From Paenibacillus arenilitoris (GTDB lineage Bacteria; Bacillota; Bacilli; Paenibacillales; Paenibacillaceae), in the NCBI RefSeq assembly GCF_014705655.1, contig NZ_JACXIY010000014.1:62001-126000 (forward strand): a stretch of DNA of 64,000 bases, in the 5' to 3' direction. The position numbers and the translations under genes are program-made. The stretch's first letter is position 1. Each line of letters opens with the position of its first letter. This document shows positions 16,944-25,556 of the stretch, piece by piece. The notes beneath the pieces are model-generated. The model was not told where the DNA came from. It saw only the letters and a list, made by a program, of their open reading frames with translations, and searched no databases.

Positions 16944-17903
16944 ATGTCCAAATCGAAACGGCTGCTGGAACTGATGATGACCGTGAACCGGAAGCGAAGG
17001 TTTACCGTGAAGGAGCTTGCCCGGGAGTTCGGCGTATCCGCCAGAACGATTTTGAGGGATTTGCAGGAGCTCGGCGAGCTTGGCGTGCCTCTCTATTCGG
17101 AGGTTGGCCCGCACGGCGGCTATCAAGTGCTGAACGAGCGCATATTGCCGCCCATCGCTTTTACCGAGGAAGAAGCGGTATCGATTTTTTTCGCTTCCCA
17201 CGCGCTGCGCCACTACGCCAGCCTCCCCTTCGAGTCGGAAGCTTCGTCGGCCATGGACAAATTTTACCGTTATATGTCCGGCGACGTGCGGGATCGCATC
17301 GATCAGATGAAAAATCGGGTCGACTTCGTCACGCCCGCGCGCCATTCGGCCTCTCCTTATTTAACCGTCCTGCTAAATGCGGCCATCGGGCAAAAGGTCG
17401 TCCTGGCCGAGTATGAGTCGCGGGGAGGAAGCGGCACCCGGCACATGCAGCCGATCGGCATTTATGCCAGCAGCGGCTTATGGTATTGTCCCGCCTACTG
17501 CTTCGAGCGCGGGGCTATCCGCTTGTTCCGCTGCGACCGGATCCGCTCGGCCGCCTACGACGATTCCGGAGTCGAGCCGAAGGATCTTCGGGACGTTCAT
17601 CTCGGCAACCTGAATTCGTTCTTCAAGGCAGATCGGAAGGAAGGGGCCCGCCTCCGCGCCGAGCTGAGCAAGGAAGGCGTGCAGCGCTGCGAAGCCGAGC
17701 TGTGGGCGGCGGCCATGCTCCATGTCCGGGAGGACGGCTCCGGCCGGCTGGAGGGGGGCCTCGCGGAGAGCGATCTTGCCTATTTTGCAAAATTTTTCAT
17801 CGGGCTAGGCCATGAGGCGTCCGTGTCGGAGCCTCCCGAGCTGATTAGTACCATGAAACGGCTGCTTGCCGAGCTTGCGGCCAAGTACGGGCTACCCGAA
17901 TAA
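16944..17903 (+). CDS. WYL-domain transcriptional regulator (YafY/DeoR type)
   Basis: A 319-residue regulator. The N-terminal winged helix (RRFTVKELAREFGVSARTILRDLQEL) is followed by a WYL sensor domain (about residues 140-230, with LWYCPAYCFERGAIRLFRCDRI) and a WCX-type C-terminus. GGAGGACAACCG precedes the ATG. The family senses small ligands or nucleic acids through the WYL fold. Its stop codon overlaps the -35 box of a sporulation promoter for sspH. Confidence 0.92.
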   Translation: MSKSKRLLELMMTVNRKRRFTVKELAREFGVSARTILRDLQELGELGVPLYSEVGPHGGYQVLNERILPPIAFTEEEAVSIFFASHALRHYASLPFESEASSAMDKFYRYMSGDVRDRIDQMKNRVDFVTPARHSASPYLTVLLNAAIGQKVVLAEYESRGGSGTRHMQPIGIYASSGLWYCPAYCFERGAIRLFRCDRIRSAAYDDSGVEPKDLRDVHLGNLNSFFKADRKEGARLRAELSKEGVQRCEAELWAAAMLHVREDGSGRLEGGLAESDLAYFAKFFIGLGHEASVSEPPELISTMKRLLAELAAKYGLPE

Positions 17904-17930
17904 TAATGCGCCTTGGATGAAATAGTATAA
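17898..17930 (+). promoter_or_regulatory. candidate sigma-G promoter of sspH
   Basis: GAATAA (17898-17903) and AATAGTA (17921-17927) are separated by exactly 17 bases and resemble the sigma-G consensus GHATR and CATNNTA. The -35 box coincides with the regulator's stop codon. Confidence 0.6.
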
Positions 17931-17964
17931 ACGCATGCCAAATCATGGAGGGAGGTCGAGCAGC

Positions 17965-18144
17965 ATGAACAAACAACGGGCATCGGAGATAGCCGCTTCG
18001 CCGGTCATGGCTAACGTGACTTGCGACGGGGTTCCCGTCTATATCCAACACGTCGACGAGAGCAACGAAACCGCCAGAATCTACCCGTTGGGCCAGCCCG
18101 ATCAGGAGCAAGACGTTCCGCTGGGCAGCCTGGTCGAGGAGTAA
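17965..18144 (+). CDS. sspH: H-type small acid-soluble spore protein
   Basis: A 59-residue protein starting MNKQRASEIAASPVMANV and containing VPVYIQHVDESNETARIYPL, the H-type SASP signature as I remember it from B. subtilis SspH. These proteins are made in the forespore and stored in the core. GGAGGGAGG lies just upstream of ATG 17965. It is direct evidence that the organism forms spores. Confidence 0.92.
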   Translation: MNKQRASEIAASPVMANVTCDGVPVYIQHVDESNETARIYPLGQPDQEQDVPLGSLVEE

Positions 18145-18184
18145 GCGTCAAAAGAAAATAAAGTATTAGACTGGACAAAAAACA

Positions 18185-18240
18185 AACAGCGGCGGACTAA
18201 GAATTGAAAAACGAAGTCTTAGACCGCTGCTGTTGTTATT
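18185..18240 (+). terminator. terminator after sspH
   Basis: AACAGCGGCGGACTAAGA pairs with TCTTAGACCGCTGCTGTT (two mismatches) around an AT-rich loop. The remaining gap to 18480 is AT-rich and has no gene or other signal. Confidence 0.75.
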
Positions 18241-18480
18241 GAATTATCGTGCCCGTTAGTTTAATCTTCTTCCGATAACACTTGAAATGATAAAAGCTCA
18301 CCCTTGATTATTTAAAGTTTGGATTTGCAACTACTTTTAATTTATTTTTTCACAGTCAGGTGAGGACTCTTATCAAGAAGAGGCTGTGCTTCTTTTAAGG
18401 CAACTTTTCGTAGTCGATGGCATACCAAAGTTTTTTATTTGGCATTGATATCCTTATGGCATTCGCCCGTATAAAGTTTT

Positions 18481-18930
18481 TTATCGGTAAATTTCCGCGC
18501 ATTCTGTGCTTGTAGGTTGGTAAAAACAATGATTTTTCCAAACACCCGCGAGCGGTTGACCGTACCACATTGCGGGGCAAGCTTGAGACGTTGGCCCCCA
18601 CGGGTTAAAATACCACAGTGAGTATTTTGAAGGCCATTCTCGCCAGCCTTTTATGGTCTGTTCAGCTAGCCGCCGCTCGCGTTCCCGTGACTTCTGATAA
18701 AAATCAGGTTCTATAATGGCGTCGAACATGGCATCGCCATTCATATAATGGTAAATAACATCATTAATATTGTTGACGTTCTTGAAGTCCGAACACCTGA
18801 CTACGGCCCGATTAATCACGACAGCGCCAACCGTTAACATACCCTTTTCGCCTTCCGCCTGTGCCTCGCCCCTCATAAGCCGCGCCAACAAATCAACGTC
18901 AGACGACCTATACTTAACCCTCGCACCCAT
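18481..18930 (-). CDS. spore cortex-lytic cell wall hydrolase, SleB/CwlJ family
   Basis: A 149-residue catalytic domain of Hydrolase_2 type with the conserved LLARLMRGEAQAEGEKG (the Glu is the proposed catalytic residue) and VGAVVINRA. The C-terminal part (IEPDFYQKS..SLWYFNPWGPTSQ) also matches the family. There is no signal peptide and no peptidoglycan-binding domain, so it is CwlJ-like and would act on muramic-delta-lactam cortex at germination. Its codon use is less GC-rich than the genes before it. Confidence 0.88.
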   Translation of the reverse strand: MGARVKYRSSDVDLLARLMRGEAQAEGEKGMLTVGAVVINRAVVRCSDFKNVNNINDVIYHYMNGDAMFDAIIEPDFYQKSRERERRLAEQTIKGWREWPSKYSLWYFNPWGPTSQACPAMWYGQPLAGVWKNHCFYQPTSTECAEIYR

Positions 18931-19031
18931 GACAAAACCCCCTTTAACTGGTTAACACACTATATTCACATTTTGGCAAAATGACCGTTGGCGTGCGGGG
19001 CGGGCCACATGCATGCCAGGGTGTCAAAACT

Positions 19032-19063
19032 AAAAAAAGCAGCCGATCGTTTGGCCGGCTGCC
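19032..19063 (-). terminator. terminator after the 19.1-kb lipoprotein gene
   Basis: GCAGCCG (19039) pairs with CGGCTGC (19056); on the minus strand it is followed by a run of seven T. Confidence 0.75.
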
Positions 19064-19097
19064 GCTGTGTAATGGTTGAACTATCGTATCCGTTAGC

Positions 19098-19778
19098 TTA
19101 ATGAGTTGTATGAAATTCTTTAGGGTCGATTTTCAACCTATCTGCGCCAAACTTTTGCGTCAGCTCAGCAATGTGTTCATCGGTTAGTTTGCCTCTGATG
19201 TCGATTACTTCTTCTCTGGAATTATATCCTACACTATATGCGGATTGTGTTTCATATTTACTAAGTATTTTAGCATGAAGGTATTCGTCAACTTCCTTCG
19301 CCATATCACGAAGTACTTTTGGATTATGTTTGGCTTTCTTAAATACAACTTTATCGCCAAGTTTTTCTTCTAGCTCCTTGCGAATTGCCATCATTTCTGT
19401 CGCGTCCTCTTTATCAACCAAAAAAACAATTTTCAGATTGTTTACATCATCATTATCGAAATAGGAAGTTGCTTGCTCTAATAATGCATCTCCATCAATA
19501 TCAATGGTTGGCGTTCCTGTTTTATTAACTTTCATCGGGAATTGTTTTATCAATACTTCCTCTAAAACAGGGATAACCTCTCTCTGGAAATCAACGATCT
19601 TGTCCCACTCCGCTTTCGCTACACTATCGGCATCAGCTTGATCAGTTACTGTCGAAGCATCTTGATTTACTTTGACCTGGGGTAATGATAAATTAACTTC
19701 GTTTTCATTAGGTTTTACCCCGCAAGCGGTTAACATCAACATACATATGGATACCCACAACATTTTTTTAAAATTCAT
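19098..19778 (-). CDS. uncharacterised lipoprotein
   Basis: A 226-residue protein with lipoprotein signal MNFKKMLWVSICMLMLTAC, an acidic linker rich in Asp and Val (VNQDASTVTDQADADS), and a helical domain with many Lys/Glu pairs. No family recognised. ATG 19778 is chosen because the hydrophobic signal starts there; the 12 residues before it do not fit a signal peptide. Base composition is lower in GC than the surroundings, hinting at acquisition together with the next few genes. Confidence 0.7.
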   Translation of the reverse strand: MNFKKMLWVSICMLMLTACGVKPNENEVNLSLPQVKVNQDASTVTDQADADSVAKAEWDKIVDFQREVIPVLEEVLIKQFPMKVNKTGTPTIDIDGDALLEQATSYFDNDDVNNLKIVFLVDKEDATEMMAIRKELEEKLGDKVVFKKAKHNPKVLRDMAKEVDEYLHAKILSKYETQSAYSVGYNSREEVIDIRGKLTDEHIAELTQKFGADRLKIDPKEFHTTH

Positions 19779-19906
19779 TTTACCACACCAATCTGCTGGA
19801 TTAGCTTTCGTCATTTTATAGACGCAGGATATAGTTAAAATGTTTTTTTGTTACTATACTCCAAATTATGAGGGCTAAACGAGTTATCATTTATTTGACT
19901 CACATG

Positions 19907-19938
19907 AAAAGGGCGATGCGGGAGCATCGCCTTTAAAA
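19907..19938. terminator. orphan terminator-like hairpin
   Basis: GGCGATGC and GCATCGCC pair around GGGA, with AAAA before and TTTAAAAT after. No gene is recognisable directly beside it, so it may belong to a lost gene in the 19.8-20.3 kb gap. Confidence 0.65.
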
Positions 19939-20095
19939 TACGGCAGAGAATGATGTGAGATGATCTTGGCATCTTGTCCACCATCCCCTCATTTATAGCG
20001 TATGTGGTAAACCTCAAAATTCTTGGACTTATAACTTATATCCGATACTTAGAAATACGGTTTACCCTTCTTCAACTTTCTGTCATCAGCGTAGC

Positions 20096-20123
20096 GAAGG
20101 GCTGCCAAATGTGGCAGCCCCTC
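20096..20123. terminator. terminator-like hairpin
   Basis: GGGCTGCC and GGCAGCCC pair around AAATGT. It lies in the low-GC gap downstream of the pseudogene at 20346 and may end its former transcript. Confidence 0.6.
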
Positions 20124-20345
20124 TGAGGTTGAACCAACGTTCTTCGTTAGTTCCGATTAAAAGAAAGGTTGTTGACCATTTAATTCTGAAATTTAGTTGA
20201 TGGTTTTAAGATATAGACGTTTTGTGTATGGAATAAGTTACTAATTGTTTCTACATTTTATTCCTCAATCCTGCCGTTAGACACCTATGCAGCGCAAGCG
20301 CCGCATCACAGTTTTTTTTCTGGAGGTTCATTACATAACTCCCGT

Positions 20346-20540
20346 TCAACTAATAAAACGGAGTCGCATTAAAGCAACTCCTCCACAATCGCATTCGTAA
20401 AAGTCTTTTGGTTTTTTTGGCATGGGTCCGTTTAAATCTGTTTTCAGCACATATCCCTCAGTGCCGTCCACACCAATTGCTTTTATTAAATCTGGTTCTT
20501 CTTCCGCGGAAGGGGCGTCAGGTGCAGAACCATATGTCAC
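20346..20540 (-). pseudogene. decayed fragment of a small conserved protein
   Basis: The frame reads EEEPDLIKAIGVDGTEGYVL then KTDLNGPMPKKPKDF, which looks like the conserved tail of a small Firmicute protein I have seen only as hypothetical. It has no credible start (only GTG without a ribosome site), and an in-frame TGA precedes it by four codons. The last 15 residues run into unrelated Cys-rich sequence. I therefore read it as a remnant. Confidence 0.45.
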
Positions 20541-20633
20541 TATAGTTCTTCATTAGTGCAACGAGGATACCGATTCTTTCGTCAGTCTCTTTCTAAGTTA
20601 TTTAGCTTTTTTCCGTACTGCAAGAAAACATCC

Positions 20634-21479
20634 TCATACAATTGTATTGCTGATAATAGTCCGAAACCCGTTCTCGGCGGCGGTATCCATTAACTGACCG
20701 ATGGATTTCCTTGCGGTTTCACTAAACAAATACCATTCATCATTTGATACGTCATGAACTAAAATTTCAGGGTATCCTTTTAAAAGTTCAACTGGAAAAG
20801 GATTTAAAGAGTAAATATCGAAACGGGCTACGCTGTTGCCGTTTAGGTCAAGAAAGTCATATTGTGCGTTTTTATAATAAGATCCAGGCGTGTCTATATT
20901 AATCTTCCAGGAGTAGCTTGTGGGAGCTTCGACATTTTCGCCCTTGTTCTCGACGAAAATATTATAAATGGCTTCGGCATATGCATTCCCGTTTACTTGC
21001 TGAATGACGCCGCCCATCGTCATATGAAATTCGTGTTGCAATGCTTTTATTTGCGCGCCGTTGATGACGAGCGGCTTTGTGTCGACAGTCACCGCACGGT
21101 TGCTGTAATTGACATGGCAATCAAACGTCTCGGCGATAAAGCGAAGCGGAACAAATATTCGATTGTTTTTAATGTATGGCTTTACGTCAAGCTGGATCTT
21201 TTCACCGTTCTTCTCCGCAGTGCTGCTGTTCAACTTTACTGTCACTTTCATATCGCCTTTAGCGAGAATTGCTTCGGAGTTGGACCATTCGACGCTGGCT
21301 CCCAAATTTTCGCTAATCACGCGCAGAGGAACCATCGTCCGTTTGTTTTTGACTTCTGGTTTTGCGTCGGATGCGACGGCAACGCCGTCAACTTTGATTT
21401 GAATTTCTGCCGCATACGTTGTTGTTGAAGAAGTAAGAAGAAAAATAGAGATGAAAAAACCAAACAGCACCTTTTTCAT
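20634..21479 (-). CDS. secreted protein with copper-amine-oxidase-like N-domain
   Basis: A 281-residue protein with a signal peptide (MKKVLFGFFISIFLL..YAA). A stalk domain (about 25-125) follows, with the duplicated KPEVKNKRTMVPLRVISENL and KNNRIFVPLRFIAETF typical of Cu_amine_oxidN1 domains common in Paenibacillus exported proteins. The C-terminal 150 residues are unassigned. ATG 21479 has AAAGGAG eight bases upstream. Probably a cell-wall-associated protein; no enzyme motif is visible. Confidence 0.88.
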   Translation of the reverse strand: MKKVLFGFFISIFLLTSSTTTYAAEIQIKVDGVAVASDAKPEVKNKRTMVPLRVISENLGASVEWSNSEAILAKGDMKVTVKLNSSTAEKNGEKIQLDVKPYIKNNRIFVPLRFIAETFDCHVNYSNRAVTVDTKPLVINGAQIKALQHEFHMTMGGVIQQVNGNAYAEAIYNIFVENKGENVEAPTSYSWKINIDTPGSYYKNAQYDFLDLNGNSVARFDIYSLNPFPVELLKGYPEILVHDVSNDEWYLFSETARKSIGQLMDTAAENGFRTIISNTIV

Positions 21480-21727
21480 CGTGTATCTCCTTTTTTTGTA
21501 AATTACATTACCCATATTAAGACGCAACCGGAAAGTATTTGTTGCACATGACTGCCCCGTTAGCGAAGGCCGGAGGCTGCCGATCGATGCAGCAGGAGCC
21601 TCATTGAGCTCTTGTTCTCCGTTAGTGCGGAGGTGTCATTCGGTTAAAACAATCCCCGGCGAATGAGATTAGCCGTCACAGGGACTTTGGGCAGCGCGGC
21701 GGAATAATGAGGCATCTTCACTAATTA

Positions 21728-21911
21728 GTGAGGTTAGCCTCACATTTCAAGCGTGCATTGGAGCAAATTTGTATTGTAGTGAGGCAAACCTCACTCCCCG
21801 TGAAGACAGCTTCATACGGAGTGAGGTTTGCCTCACTGTTTCAACCGAAAACTGCGACAAACGCAAAAATAGTGAGGCTTGCCTCAATATTTTATGAGGC
21901 TGCCTCACTAT
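21728..21911. repeat. Locus D: five-palindrome element
   Basis: Copies of AGTGAGGnnnnCCTCACT at 21728, 21778, 21820, 21871 and 21894; centres are 51, 42, 51 and 22 bp apart. Each copy differs in the four central bases (TTAG, CAAA, TTTG, CTTG). The rest of the 500-bp gap (21480-21977) holds no gene. Confidence 0.9.
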
Positions 21912-21977
21912 TGCCCTATCAGAAGGATGCCGGCTCCGTTGCGGGAAAACGCCGAACGGACAAGGAGATGACGCCGC

Positions 21978-22982
21978 TCATCCGTCCGCCCGGGTAGAAC
22001 CTCTAACGATAAGCTGCCCCTGCAGCCGCACGGGCTCCCCGTCCGAACCGTTCATGCGGCCGAGCAGCATCGCCATCGCCGCTTCGCCCGCTTCCTGACG
22101 GGGATAATGGATCGCCGTCAGCGGCGGACTCAGCTGCGAGGACATCAGAATGTTCTCGCAGCCGGCGATCGCGACCCGCTTCGGCACCGCTACCCCCCGC
22201 GCGCGGCACGCGGCCAGGCTGCCGGCGGCCATCAAGTCGTTGGCGCAGACGAGCGCCGTGAACGGCAGCTCCCCCCCGCCGTCGATCAGCCGCAGCAGCT
22301 CCCGCTCCGCCGCCTCGAACCGGCCGCCTCCGCCCAGAATCGCGCTCGGCCCCGCTCCCGCTTCTTCCTCCGCCATCGCTTCGCGGAACGCTTCCAGCCG
22401 GTTCGCGTAAGCCGAATCCGCTCCGCCCGCCGTCATGAAGGCGATACGCTCATGGCCTTGTCCGCGCAGGTGAGCGACCAGGCTTCTCATCGCGGACGGC
22501 CAATCGATGTCGACGTAGGGGACGCCGGCCGTCGCTTCGCGCCCCGAGGCGGGCTGCATGGCCGACACGACGGGAACGTCCAGCGAACCGAAATAATCGA
22601 GCGTCTCCTCGCTGACCGGCTGTCCGAGCAGCAGAATGCCGTCGACCCGTCCCACGAGCAGGCTGCGCAGCTCTTCCTCACGCTCGGGCTCGTAGGTTTG
22701 CACGAAGACGAAGTAGCCGTGCCGCTTGGCCGTCTCCTCGATGTGAAGCAGAAGGCCGGCCTCGAACGGATTGCCGATGTAATGAATCAGCACGGCGATC
22801 TGGCGCGTCTTCTTCGTCTTCAGGCTGCGCGCCATCTGATTCGGGCGGTAGCCGAGCTCCTCGATCGCTTGCAGCACTTTGCGCCGCGTTTCTTCCTTGA
22901 CAACCTGGCGGTTGTTCAGCACATAGGAGACGACGGCGACGGATACGCCTGCGCGGTCCGCCACTTCCTGCCGGGTTGCCAT
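21978..22982 (-). CDS. LacI family transcriptional regulator
   Basis: A 334-residue repressor. Helix-turn-helix TRQEVADRAGVSVAVVSYVL and hinge helix YRPNQMARSLKTKK are followed by a periplasmic-binding-like sugar domain. It lies 47 bp behind the phyH gene on the same strand, so it is probably co-transcribed. A perfect 30-bp palindrome made of two LacI-type half operators lies upstream of phyH, so autorepression of the unit is likely. The inducer is unknown. Confidence 0.93.
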   Translation of the reverse strand: MATRQEVADRAGVSVAVVSYVLNNRQVVKEETRRKVLQAIEELGYRPNQMARSLKTKKTRQIAVLIHYIGNPFEAGLLLHIEETAKRHGYFVFVQTYEPEREEELRSLLVGRVDGILLLGQPVSEETLDYFGSLDVPVVSAMQPASGREATAGVPYVDIDWPSAMRSLVAHLRGQGHERIAFMTAGGADSAYANRLEAFREAMAEEEAGAGPSAILGGGGRFEAAERELLRLIDGGGELPFTALVCANDLMAAGSLAACRARGVAVPKRVAIAGCENILMSSQLSPPLTAIHYPRQEAGEAAMAMLLGRMNGSDGEPVRLQGQLIVRGSTRADG

Positions 22983-23029
22983 GCGTGCGGCCTCCTTCCT
23001 TGTCGATGCTTTTCGAAACTCGCTTGCCT

Positions 23030-23869
23030 TTAATAAACGCCGCTGCCGGCGTCTTTCCCGGCTTGGCTTGCGGTTTCTAGCTGCTTTAATGGTACCATAG
23101 ATTCCTGCGGAACATAATGGTGGAACGGATTGTCGCTAATGGCGCCGAGCAGCTGCCTGCGGATCGGGCTCGCGCCTTCGAGAAGCCTCGGAGAAGCGTC
23201 CCGGTAGTCGATCGGCCGCATCCAAATCGGGCTGTAGCCGAGAAACAGCTGGCGGCGCGTATGGCTGGAGAAGTTCGGCGCCCCGGCATGCCACAGGTTT
23301 TGGGCAAAGACGAATACGTCGCCCGGTTCGCCGCACACCTGCATTTCGTCCGCCAGCTCCTCCCTCACGTTGTGGGAGCCGGGCTGATAGACGCGATTAT
23401 GCGACTTCGGAATGATTTTCGTATTGCCGCGATTCGGCTCGGACATGTCGCTTAGAATGTAGCACGTTTTCACGTAATAGGTCGAGGTTAAGCCGCCGAT
23501 CTTCGGAAATTGCGGATGCGGGCCGTCCTGATGCCAGTTGATGAAGCTGTTCGTCTCCGTCTTCGCGTCTTCGGGATTCGGCTTGCGCACGGTCAGGTGG
23601 GAAATATGAAGCTGAATGTTGTAGCCGAGCAGCCGGACCATGAGCGGAAGCATCGCCGGCTCGTCGATCAAGGATGCGAATTCGTCATGGCGCTCCACGC
23701 TGTTATAAATATTGTAGGATAGCGATTCCGGCTCCTCCGCCAAAATTTGATCGATCGCGGCGTTAAGGCGCGCGACCTTGTCGGCGGATAAAACCCCTTT
23801 CAGCAGCAAATACCCGTCCTCTTGAAACTGCTCCGCCAATTGCGGAATGTTCAGTTGAACTGTCGTCAT
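23030..23869 (-). CDS. phytanoyl-CoA dioxygenase (PhyH) family protein
   Basis: A 279-residue Fe(II)/2-oxoglutarate oxygenase fold. The iron triad is visible as FINWHQDG (His and Asp) and LWHAGAPN (distal His), with RRQLFLGY supplying the 2-oxoglutarate Arg. GAGGAGGTCATCGC precedes the ATG. Bacterial members hydroxylate diverse small molecules. The substrate is not inferable, but coupling to a LacI sensor suggests a carbohydrate-linked or inducible catabolic role. Confidence 0.9.
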   Translation of the reverse strand: MTTVQLNIPQLAEQFQEDGYLLLKGVLSADKVARLNAAIDQILAEEPESLSYNIYNSVERHDEFASLIDEPAMLPLMVRLLGYNIQLHISHLTVRKPNPEDAKTETNSFINWHQDGPHPQFPKIGGLTSTYYVKTCYILSDMSEPNRGNTKIIPKSHNRVYQPGSHNVREELADEMQVCGEPGDVFVFAQNLWHAGAPNFSSHTRRQLFLGYSPIWMRPIDYRDASPRLLEGASPIRRQLLGAISDNPFHHYVPQESMVPLKQLETASQAGKDAGSGVY

Positions 23870-23924
23870 GCGATGACCTCCTCGAAATTTTAAAATAAAA
23901 CCCTGCCAATGGTGTCGATCTTTT

Positions 23925-23954
23925 ATTTACACGAGTAAATTTACTCGTGTAAAT
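23925..23954 (-). promoter_or_regulatory. double LacI-type operator upstream of phyH-lacI
   Basis: A perfect 30-bp palindrome whose two halves each contain TTTACACGAGTAAA or its complement. Each 14-mer has the TTTACnCGnGTAAA form with central CG used by LacI-family proteins. It sits 56 bp before the phyH ATG and overlaps a plausible TTTACA -35 box, so binding should block transcription. The bound protein is inferred to be the neighbouring LacI regulator. The remaining gap to 24181 shows no other signal. Confidence 0.8.
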
Positions 23955-24181
23955 TGTTGTTTCCTTTATTATAGGAGCCCGGTTCGTCGTTGTAAAGCCT
24001 AAAATTTGAAGCTGACCGAATCGCCCGCGTCGACGCGTTTTTCCTGTCTTTCAGCGCGGCCAGTCGGCGGGAATTCCGAAGCGATTGCAACATTTTCTAA
24101 ATCCGGCGCGTCCAAGAGGACGTAACCATGCCGCTTTGGCAATATTTTGATGCAGCAAGGCATACTTAGGAGGAACTGCAG

Positions 24182-25405
24182 ATGAAAAAAATGTACAAAG
24201 TGTTGACGACAGCCTCGATTCTGGCGATGGCGGCGCTGCCGATCGTCGCGAACGCGCAGGGCGTGCCGGTTCAAGGCGGGCAAGCCGTTATCCAAAACCA
24301 AGTAAAAATCGTTCCGGGCACGATGGGTCAGATCACCGATTTCGTAAAGGACGAGTCCGGCACGACCATTAAGGTAACCGGCAGAGGCCTTGAGGCGACG
24401 GATCAGAGCGAAATGATTTTGTCCGTTACCCCGGAATCGAAAATCATCGACACCAAGGGCAACCCCGTCGATTTGCAAACGATCGTCGACGAGAAGAAGA
24501 CGATCAAAGCCTTCTACAGCCCCAACCTTACGAAAAGCATGCCGGCTCGCGGAACGCTGCTGACGCTCATCGTTCGCGACCAAGCCCTGAACGCGGTCGA
24601 AGGGGCCGTATCCGAAGTGACGGATAACGGAATCGTCGTGGAAGGCAAAGATATTTATACGTCGATCGAGGAAACGATCGTGCTGCATTTTGCCGACAAA
24701 GCCCAAATTTTGGATCAAAACGGCAAAGCTGTTCAAGCCGCCGACATTAAGCCGGGCATGAGCGTGCGCGCCTTCTACGGCCCTGCCGTGACGATGAGCC
24801 TTCCGCCACAAGCGACGACGAACTACGTCGTGGTGAATACCGGCGACGAGACGGCGCCGGAGGCCGCTCCGGGAACGAACGGCATCATTACGGACGCGGC
24901 CGACAATACGATCACCGTCATCGGCAATCCGCTTGAGCAGGGCGGCGTCAACTACGTCATTCTGACGGTGGACGAGAACACCGAAATCGTGGGCGAAGAC
25001 GGCAGCTCGCTGACGCCGGACGCGTTGAAAGCCGACACCCGCGTCGAAGCCTACTATGGCGAGGTCATGACCATGATCTATCCGGCCCAGACGCATGCCG
25101 ACAAAATCGTCGTCAAAAAAGAGGAAACGAACAAAATCGAAGGGACGATCATCGAATCCGACCGTACGACGGAGGACCAGGTCTATGTCGACGTGGACTC
25201 GGATCAGGCGGCGGGCAACGACGTCATTCTGACGATCTCGGACAAAACGCAGGTCATTCCGGCGCTTGGCGGAGATGAGGAGCTGCAACCGGGCATGAAG
25301 ATCGTCGCTTACCACTCCTCGATCATGACCAAATCGCTGCCGGGCATTACCGAAGCCGAAATCGTCATCGTCGCCGCGGACGACACAGCGGAACCATCCG
25401 AATAA
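24182..25405 (+). CDS. secreted protein with four internal repeats
   Basis: A 407-residue exported protein with signal peptide MKKMYKVLTTASILAMAALP...ANAQ. The mature part is four repeats of about 90 residues, each with a G-x-I-x-(D/E) strand, an ISDKT/SPESKI-like strand, a VRAFYGPAVTMSLPPQ-like loop and a final IVV strand. Compare FYSPNLTKSMPARG, FYGPAVTMSLPPQA, YYGEVMTMIYPAQT and YHSSIMTKSLPGIT. I know no functional name. The repeats suggest a surface or peptidoglycan-associated binding protein. TAGGAGGAACTGCAG precedes the ATG. Confidence 0.85.
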   Translation: MKKMYKVLTTASILAMAALPIVANAQGVPVQGGQAVIQNQVKIVPGTMGQITDFVKDESGTTIKVTGRGLEATDQSEMILSVTPESKIIDTKGNPVDLQTIVDEKKTIKAFYSPNLTKSMPARGTLLTLIVRDQALNAVEGAVSEVTDNGIVVEGKDIYTSIEETIVLHFADKAQILDQNGKAVQAADIKPGMSVRAFYGPAVTMSLPPQATTNYVVVNTGDETAPEAAPGTNGIITDAADNTITVIGNPLEQGGVNYVILTVDENTEIVGEDGSSLTPDALKADTRVEAYYGEVMTMIYPAQTHADKIVVKKEETNKIEGTIIESDRTTEDQVYVDVDSDQAAGNDVILTISDKTQVIPALGGDEELQPGMKIVAYHSSIMTKSLPGITEAEIVIVAADDTAEPSE

Positions 25406-25418
25406 TCGCGCATGGCAG

Positions 25419-25453
25419 CCAGTCGTTCTCACATGGGAGCGGCTGGTTTTTTT
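25419..25453 (+). terminator. terminator after the four-repeat protein gene
   Basis: CCAGTCGTTC pairs with GAGCGGCTGG (with G-U pairs), followed by seven T. Confidence 0.88.
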
Positions 25454-25556
25454 CAGGCGGCCGCGCGCGAATGTAAGGAAAAACGATAGCATGCCCGAGG
25501 CGCGTTTTCCATATATCAAATAATAAACAAACCTTTAACCGTGAAAGGAGTCCGCA

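Noticed and set aside
23999..25519. 506-codon open frame on the minus strand opposite the four-repeat protein
   Set aside because: Low-complexity Arg/Asp/Val product, no family, no ribosome site; the plus frame has a signal peptide, internal repeats and a terminator.
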